Assembly: GCA_016793325.1 (NCBI GenBank) | Contig: JAEUKI010000042.1 | Span: forward strand, 1-64,000 | From: Myxococcales bacterium | GTDB lineage: Bacteria > Myxococcota_A > Polyangia > Polyangiales > Ga0077539 | Reading direction: 5' to 3' | DNA length: 64,000 nucleotides | Part shown: piece by piece, positions 59,254 to 64,000 of the stretch | Numbering within the stretch: the first letter of the stretch is position 1 | Layout: each line of letters opens with the position of its first letter | Translations under genes and position numbers: made by a program | Notes under the pieces: generated by a model | The model's database searches: none | Seen by the model: only the letters and a program-made list of their open reading frames with translations | What the model was told of the DNA's origin: nothing

Positions 59254-59444
59254 CGACTCTCACCGGTCCTCGTACGCAGCCACATCGACCGCCGAACGAG
59301 GCGACGCAACGGGCCCGAGGGCACCTCGGCAGCTCGAGGTTCGGCGGTGCTCGATGCTCCCCCGCAGCGCGAGCAGATCGCGACGCTCGGACACCCGCCC
59401 GAGGGCCGCCCGGCGGCGCGCGCGAATTGCGCACCGAGAGCTGC

Positions 59445-59617
59445 AAATTCGCTGACAGAGTGCCGATTGACGCATGGCGTCTAACGCGGAGTTAGCGCGG
59501 CCTAACTCGTCCCGAGCGTGCGCGCTTCGTGCTCGCCGAGGCCTTGTTCGACGCTCTCTTCGCAGGCTTCGCAGCGGGCTTCTTCGCCACCCGCGCGCGC
59601 AGCGAAGACAGCACTCT
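59445..59617. repeat. 173-bp direct repeat, right copy
   Basis: Partner of 54181-54353. It includes the 3' end of the hypothetical gene at 59492-60274 and 47 bp beyond its stop. The hairpin GAGTTAG-CGCGGC-CTAACTC (59489-59508) spans the stop codon. Confidence 0.8.
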
Positions 59618-60274
59618 CTGCATCGCGTCGACGCGATCGATCACGCTCGCCCGTTCTTCTTCGTCGGCCTTCACGAGCACTTCGTCCAAGCGATGCAAGA
59701 ACGCGTCGTCCTCGAAGCGCCCCGTCAGCTTCTCGAGCTGCGACGCCACGCGCCCTAGCGTCACCCGCGTCTGGACTTGCTCGCCCTCCGCGAGCAACAG
59801 CGCGCGAACGTACGCCTCCAGCGGCTTGGTCTTCATGTTCGTCGCGAGCACGTGCTGCGCGGCTTTGCGAAGGAGCTTGTCGTCTTCGAGACGAACGAGC
59901 CGCGACTTGCGACCGTAGTCGAGCGCCCGCCACGCGTCGTTGTTGAGCCGCTTGTCGTACGCCGCGCAGAGCACGGCGCGCTCGAGCGTCTCGGCCGTGA
60001 GCCGCAAGCGAGGACCGTCGGAGGCCTCGACGATCGCGTTCCACAGTGGGTGCTCGTCGCGGCGATCGAACACGAGCGCGGTGTCCCCTCCGAACACCTG
60101 CGCAAAGAGCCACCTTCCGTACTCGGCCACCGCGTCTTCGACCGTCTTGCGAACGGTCTCTCCCCGCGAGAGCGCCTCGTCGAGCACCTTGCGCTCGTGC
60201 GCGTCGAGCGCCCGATCGTCGTCGCGGGTGCTGGTCTTCGCTGGCAAATCCCTGTCGTCTTTGTCCCTCACCAT
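59492..60274 (-). CDS. Hypothetical protein with basic tail
   Basis: 260 residues from ATG 60272-60274 (a GTG at 60292 would add six). Acidic/charged N-terminus, then AVAEYGRWLFAQVFGGDTAL, LERAVLCAAYDKRLNNDAWR, AAQHVLATNMKTKPLEAYVR and a Lys/Ala/Arg-rich C-terminal 45 residues like a nucleic-acid-binding tail. No family recognised. The 3' end was duplicated to 54228-54353. A palindrome covers the start codon. Confidence 0.65.
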   Translation of the reverse strand: MVRDKDDRDLPAKTSTRDDDRALDAHERKVLDEALSRGETVRKTVEDAVAEYGRWLFAQVFGGDTALVFDRRDEHPLWNAIVEASDGPRLRLTAETLERAVLCAAYDKRLNNDAWRALDYGRKSRLVRLEDDKLLRKAAQHVLATNMKTKPLEAYVRALLLAEGEQVQTRVTLGRVASQLEKLTGRFEDDAFLHRLDEVLVKADEEERASVIDRVDAMQRVLSSLRARVAKKPAAKPAKRASNKASASTKRARSGRVRPR

Positions 60275-60285
60275 AGGGCCTATGG
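60271..60285. promoter_or_regulatory. Palindrome at the start of the hypothetical gene
   Basis: CCATAGG-G-CCTATGG, a perfect 7-1-7 inverted repeat containing the ATG at 60272-60274. It could be an operator or a translation-start hairpin. Confidence 0.4.
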
Positions 60286-60409
60286 TGCCCACGACTGCGG
60301 CCCGCGCGCAACGCGCCGCCGCGCGGTTGGTTCGTCTCTCGCGATCACACCGCGTTGCCGCTTCGCGGGCGCTTGCTCACGGCTCGCCAGCTCTGCGAGA
60401 ACTGACGGA

Positions 60410-61135
60410 ATGACGACGATCGAGCTCGGAGCGAGCGTGCGCTTGTCGCGCGTCGGCGACTTCGGACGCGCCGGAGACGACCCTGCGATGGTGCCGCCGG
60501 TTGATATCGTGGGCCGGTTTCCGAAGGGAGCAGCGAACTTCCGCTGCGGCCCCGAAGGAACGTGGTACGCGACGGTCGAAGAGCTCGCCAAGGTCGTCGA
60601 AGCCGGCAAGACCGTGAAGCGGCCGCGGCATCGGATTCACTGGCTCGATCGGGACCGAGTGATTCGACGAGCCGAGGGGCTGCGGGTCTTTCACGAAGCC
60701 GCGTTCGCCGACGACGTCGCGCTGTTGTCGGGCGATCGAGGAAAGCTCTACGAGCTGCCCCTCGATTCGGGCCGCGTCGTCGAGGTCCCGATCGAAGGGT
60801 GCGCGTTCGGCGACCGAGCGCGGCTGTGGGAGATCTATTTTCTCAACGACCATCGTGTCGTCATCCACGCCGACGACGAGCTGATCATCGCGACGCGCAC
60901 GGACAAAGGCCTCGCGTTTCGCGCTCGTGTTCCGTTCGAAGGTGCGATCGCCGTGTTGGGCGGGCGGTTCTTGGTCGGCGGAACCGACAGCATTCGCGCG
61001 ATCGATCTGGCCACCGACGAAGCGGTCGAGGCGGGATCCAGCACCCGCATCGGCGTCGGCTCGTTCTGGTACGCGCCGGGAAGACTACGGACGTACTCGC
61101 AGGAAGACGGCGCGTGGGAGATCAGCTTGTTTTGA
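60410..61135 (+). CDS. Hypothetical propeller-like protein
   Basis: 241 residues from ATG 60410 (weak ACGGA upstream). Repeated short strands (RVIRRAEGLRVFHEAAFADD; LLSGDRGKLYELPLDSGRVV; RVVIHADDELIIATRTDKGL; GGRFLVGGTDSIRAIDLATD) suggest a small beta-propeller. No signal peptide, cytoplasmic. Probably related in design to the next gene; 156 bp separate them. Function unknown. Confidence 0.6.
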   Translation: MTTIELGASVRLSRVGDFGRAGDDPAMVPPVDIVGRFPKGAANFRCGPEGTWYATVEELAKVVEAGKTVKRPRHRIHWLDRDRVIRRAEGLRVFHEAAFADDVALLSGDRGKLYELPLDSGRVVEVPIEGCAFGDRARLWEIYFLNDHRVVIHADDELIIATRTDKGLAFRARVPFEGAIAVLGGRFLVGGTDSIRAIDLATDEAVEAGSSTRIGVGSFWYAPGRLRTYSQEDGAWEISLF

Positions 61136-61291
61136 GGAGGGGGAACGCGGCAGGCATACCTTCGGTTCGAGGGTCGCGAATCGCGAGCGACCGCGTGTTC
61201 GTGCGCACCGGTATCCAGCACGCCCGTTCGTCGATGCCATCGCGATTTACGTCGCCGAACTGAATCGTGTATCGACCGAGATTCACGCACG

Positions 61292-63070
61292 ATGCCGCAG
61301 TCTTGGAACCTCGTAGCGACGCTCGGAACCCCCTCGGGCGGACCCAACCACCCGTTGTCGGCATGCTGGAGCTCGCGCGACGCAGCGCGTGTCGTGGTCG
61401 TGTCGCGGCGGTGGATGCATCAAACCGAGCTCGCGTCGTTCGACGAGCGGCGCGTCGAGCTCTGCGCGCAGGACGAACTCGTGAGTGGCGCGGCGCTCTG
61501 CGGCAGCCGCGACCCACGCTGCGTCGCGTTGGTGTGCGACTCCGACACGGCACGGATCGTCGTCGGCGCGATCGAAGAGCCAGTCCGCGAGGTGTTTCGC
61601 AGGACGCTCCCGCCGGAATCGATTCGACAGCTGCGAGCCGAATCGAGCGCCGACGGATCGTTGCTCTCGGTGATCGCGAGCGGCATGACGATCGCTGCGT
61701 TCGACAACGACGGCGCGCCGTGGCCTTACGTCGAACAGTTGAATCGATGGGCCGACAATCGACGATTCGTGCTCCTCGATCGAAATCGCGCCGCGAGGGT
61801 GAACGGAGAGTATCTCGAGCTCGTCGACTTCGAGTTGGTTAGCAGTTTGTACGTTCCGCTCGGCGAAGCGCTCGACGAGGCTGATCTCGACGCGAGCGGA
61901 AGCCGTTGGCTGATCGTTCGCGGCATTGGACGTCGACAACGGCAGACGCTCGTGTTCGACGCGCGCACGCTGGCGATCGAGTCATGGTCCGAGACCGTAC
62001 GCGAGGGCGAGCTCGAGTGGGTGGGGGACGAAGTGGCTGTCTCGTTCGACCACGGCGAAGCGAGGGTCCTCGATCGCAACACTCGCGCGACGGTGCGAGC
62101 GTTCGCGCCCGCTGTGATCGGTCCCCTCGTCGCAGCGACCCGCGATCGCATCGCGTACTGGGACTGTTCGTCCGTTCGCTGGGTCGCACTCGAAGCGTCC
62201 GACGACACGATCTACGGTCCCGACTTTGCTGCTGTTCGGCAGTTGTCCGTCGCGGACTCGGGGACGGTCGTCGCCCAACACATCGATGGCTGCGTTCGCG
62301 CCTGGGCGGGCGACGAACTTGCAGCGACCAAAGAGACGGACACGGTCGACCGAACGGCTCCCGAGCTGCTCGGCTGCTGCGACGGTGGCGCGACGGCCCT
62401 CCTCTTCGCGCAGGCGGTTGATGGCAACGGCACGGGGCGACTGCACGCGTGGGGCACGCGCGACGGACAGTTCGATGAGCGTTGGTCCGTCGCCGTGCCG
62501 TGGTGCGACCCGCATTCGGCGTGCTGGTCGCACGACGCTGGCGTGTTGGCGTTCGTTGTCTACGGAAAGCGATTGATCTTGATCGATCGTCGAACGGTTC
62601 CCGTCGCCGTCACGACCACCGACGTGGGTTTCAACCTATCGGACCGCGCAGCGCTGCGCGTGTTCGACGACCGATCGATCGAGTACTGCCAGTCTGACGG
62701 ACTGTGGATTCGGTGGCGTTTCGAGGGAGGCACGCTCGTCGAGGAGCGTCGAGCCGCCCTTCGACGAGGCGGGTCGTCCACCGAAGACGCTCGGCCAGCG
62801 CACGAGCTCTTCGATTTCGCGGGGCGGACGTACGGGTGGCGCACGCTCGCGTTCGACGCTGGGTTGTCTGCGACGATCGGGAGCTGGTGTGATCGTGTGA
62901 TCGTCGCGGACTTGTTCGGAGAGAACCCCGATGAAGACGTCGAGTGCGTCGAGGTCGACCCGATCGCGACGTTTACGGCCGCCTCTCTGTCTCCGTCCGG
63001 CCAGTGGCTCGCTGTTGGAACCTCACGCGGCACGATCGCCCTGTTCCGTCGCGGCGCCCGCCCAGAGTGA
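61292..63070 (+). CDS. Large WD40-like propeller protein
   Basis: 592 residues, cytoplasmic. At least seven strand-rich repeats, many ending in an aromatic-Asp turn (SACWSSRDAARVVVVSRRWM; SRWLIVRGIGRRQRQTLVFD; GTVVAQHIDGCVRAWAGDEL; DPHSACWSHDAGVLAFVVYG; LSPSGQWLAVGTSRGTIALF). The last is a good WD40 repeat. Likely a binding scaffold; no enzyme motif. Same strand as the preceding propeller-like gene. Confidence 0.68.
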   Translation: MPQSWNLVATLGTPSGGPNHPLSACWSSRDAARVVVVSRRWMHQTELASFDERRVELCAQDELVSGAALCGSRDPRCVALVCDSDTARIVVGAIEEPVREVFRRTLPPESIRQLRAESSADGSLLSVIASGMTIAAFDNDGAPWPYVEQLNRWADNRRFVLLDRNRAARVNGEYLELVDFELVSSLYVPLGEALDEADLDASGSRWLIVRGIGRRQRQTLVFDARTLAIESWSETVREGELEWVGDEVAVSFDHGEARVLDRNTRATVRAFAPAVIGPLVAATRDRIAYWDCSSVRWVALEASDDTIYGPDFAAVRQLSVADSGTVVAQHIDGCVRAWAGDELAATKETDTVDRTAPELLGCCDGGATALLFAQAVDGNGTGRLHAWGTRDGQFDERWSVAVPWCDPHSACWSHDAGVLAFVVYGKRLILIDRRTVPVAVTTTDVGFNLSDRAALRVFDDRSIEYCQSDGLWIRWRFEGGTLVEERRAALRRGGSSTEDARPAHELFDFAGRTYGWRTLAFDAGLSATIGSWCDRVIVADLFGENPDEDVECVEVDPIATFTAASLSPSGQWLAVGTSRGTIALFRRGARPE

Positions 63071-63192
63071 CACCCTGATGACACGACGCGCGTGTGCCCC
63101 ACGCGAATCGTCTGTCGCGTGAGCTCGCCGTGTCGCTGCGATCTTCAGGGAGCAGGCGCTTGCGCGGTTCTTTCGTCGTGCTGCGATGAGTC

Positions 63193-63519
63193 ATGCGTTC
63201 GACGAAGTCGCTCACCATTCCGCTCGCCCTCGCCGTCAGCATGAGCGCTGCTGCGTGCGATCGAACGCCCGCTCAGGACGCGTCCGTAGACAGCGCGGCG
63301 TCGGATAGCACCGTTGCAGACAGCGGCGAGCTCCCGTGCGAGCCGATCTTGGACATGACGGCCGACGTTCAACCGACCTACCGATGCCGCGACGGTCGAA
63401 CGTGCAGCCCCGTGCGTCCCGAGCAAGCCGACGGCGGCGTCTACCAGGTCTGCCCGGGAACCAACGGCTGCGCCACGCTAGTCATGTACAACGGCCAGTC
63501 GATGGTCGGGTTCTGCTGA
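63193..63519 (+). CDS. Small Cys-rich lipoprotein
   Basis: 108 residues. Signal peptide MRSTKSLTIPLALAVSMSAA with lipobox ending at Cys22, an Asp/Ser/Ala linker (about 25-45), then five or six cysteines (LPCEP, YRCRDGRTCSP, QVCPGTNGCATL, VGFC) that probably pair as disulfides in the envelope. Repeats of this kind are common among myxobacterial surface lipoproteins. Function unknown. Confidence 0.7.
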   Translation: MRSTKSLTIPLALAVSMSAAACDRTPAQDASVDSAASDSTVADSGELPCEPILDMTADVQPTYRCRDGRTCSPVRPEQADGGVYQVCPGTNGCATLVMYNGQSMVGFC

Positions 63520-63554
63520 TGATCACAACGCCGCTCGGTCCGAGCGGCACACCC

Positions 63555-63832
63555 GAGCGCCGAGATGATTCACTTGGGCGCCGAGAGGAATCTCCCTGCA
63601 TGTCGAGAGCGCCGAGATGGATCTCCCTGCATGTCGAGAGCGCCGAGATGAATCTCGGCGCATGAACGCCGCTGCGCGTCGCGCGCAAAGCCGCGAGGAG
63701 GTTGACGACACATCGTCCCTTCGCGACCGGCTCTGCGGGCGCGCGCTGCGAAGCAGCGTTCATGCGCCGAGATTCATCTCGGCGCACTCCATCCCGGCGC
63801 ACTCCATCTCCGCGCCCACTTCATCTCCGCGC
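63555..63832. repeat. Inverted repeat E5 with tandem units on both sides
   Basis: Perfect 29-bp arms at 63640-63668 and 63757-63785, extended imperfectly inward to about 63695 and 63722. The arm itself holds a hairpin (GCCGAGAT-GA-ATCTCGGC). Left of it a 31-bp unit (ATCTCCCTGCATGTCGAGAG plus 11 bases) is repeated about 2.5 times; right of it GGCGCACTCCAT-type units repeat three times. It fills the 336-bp gap before the last gene. Confidence 0.8.
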
Positions 63833-63855
63833 CAAGCGAACGCCTATCGCTTCAC

Positions 63856-64000
63856 TCACGCGCTCGCCTTCAAGCACGCGTAGCGCTTGCCGCGATCGAT
63901 CGGGACGATCTGGTCCATGTCGACGCACGCTGCCAAGTCGCTGACAAAGTGACGGTGCGGCTCGAGCGCGTCGAGGTCGATGCGCGCGCCGCGGAGGTAC
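63856..64000 (-). CDS. C-terminal fragment of an unidentified protein
   Basis: The last 47 residues of a minus-strand gene that continues beyond the right edge. It reads LRGARIDLDALEPHRHFVSD, then LAACVDMDQIVPIDRGKRYA and ends LKASA. Codon third positions are mostly G/C, and it ends at a TGA, which supports coding. Too short to assign a family. Confidence 0.5.
   Translation of the reverse strand, partial: YLRGARIDLDALEPHRHFVSDLAACVDMDQIVPIDRGKRYACLKASA

Overview
The window is high-GC bacterial DNA with densely packed genes, frequent ATGA/GTGA start-stop overlaps and many GTG starts. The secreted lyase at 34966-36708 ends in a MYXO-CTERM-type tail (Cys-Gly-Cys motif, hydrophobic stretch, Arg cluster), which points to a myxobacterium (Myxococcota), most likely of the Polyangiales type. 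No rRNA, tRNA or CRISPR array was seen. Most of the window is accessory metabolism: small transcription units that pair one regulator with one to four redox, detoxification or lipid enzymes.

Layout. 1-120: end of an IS3-type element. 153-6059: three TetR units (Fe-S/SCP2 protein plus SDR; NmrA-like protein; sterol-desaturase-like hydroxylase followed by TetR). 6063-8914: small membrane proteins, an alpha/beta hydrolase and an Ada protein that lacks its methyltransferase core. 8911-13809: an arsenic operon (acr3, an arsC-arsN2 fusion, arsM, a SigZ-like sigma factor, a TauD-like dioxygenase) with a separate arsR; two near-identical palindromes mark the ArsR sites. 13848-24213: SDR, CPBP protease with PadR control, F420/NADP-type reductase, DJ-1 protein, GlxA-type regulator divergent from a thiolase, a DUF2306-quinone-reductase fusion, and a FAD aromatic hydroxylase. 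24476-34742: hypothetical genes, LysR/SDR, MerR-TipAS, SnoaL/AraC, lipoprotein/LysR, macro domain, Fe superoxide dismutase, LysR/SnoaL. 34966-46278: secreted pectate-lyase-like protein, aldo-keto reductase, MBL protein, outer-membrane protein, beta-propeller protein, CPCC protein, GNAT, GSTs, MerR. 46431-53211: SDR, an AraC remnant, ArsR-SRPBCC pair, flavin-binding protein plus GST with divergent LysR, and a fatty-acid desaturase. 53460-60274: a repeat-rich block around a 1202-residue PAS/GAF hybrid histidine kinase, bounded by 173-bp direct repeats. 60410-64000: two propeller-like proteins, a small lipoprotein, another inverted repeat and a truncated gene at the edge.

The most unusual part is non-coding. 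Five long imperfect inverted repeats (arms of roughly 55-160 bp, several with internal tandem repeats) occupy intergenic space at 24740-25136, 54455-54767, 54889-55109, 55216-55537 and 63555-63832. They differ in primary sequence but share the same architecture. Two further dispersed structured repeats are present: R1 (about 112-122 bp, three copies, each touching a gene's 3' end) and R2 (about 92 bp, two copies). Nearly every regulator also has a clear palindrome at its own promoter, so many regulator-site pairs can be read directly from the sequence.
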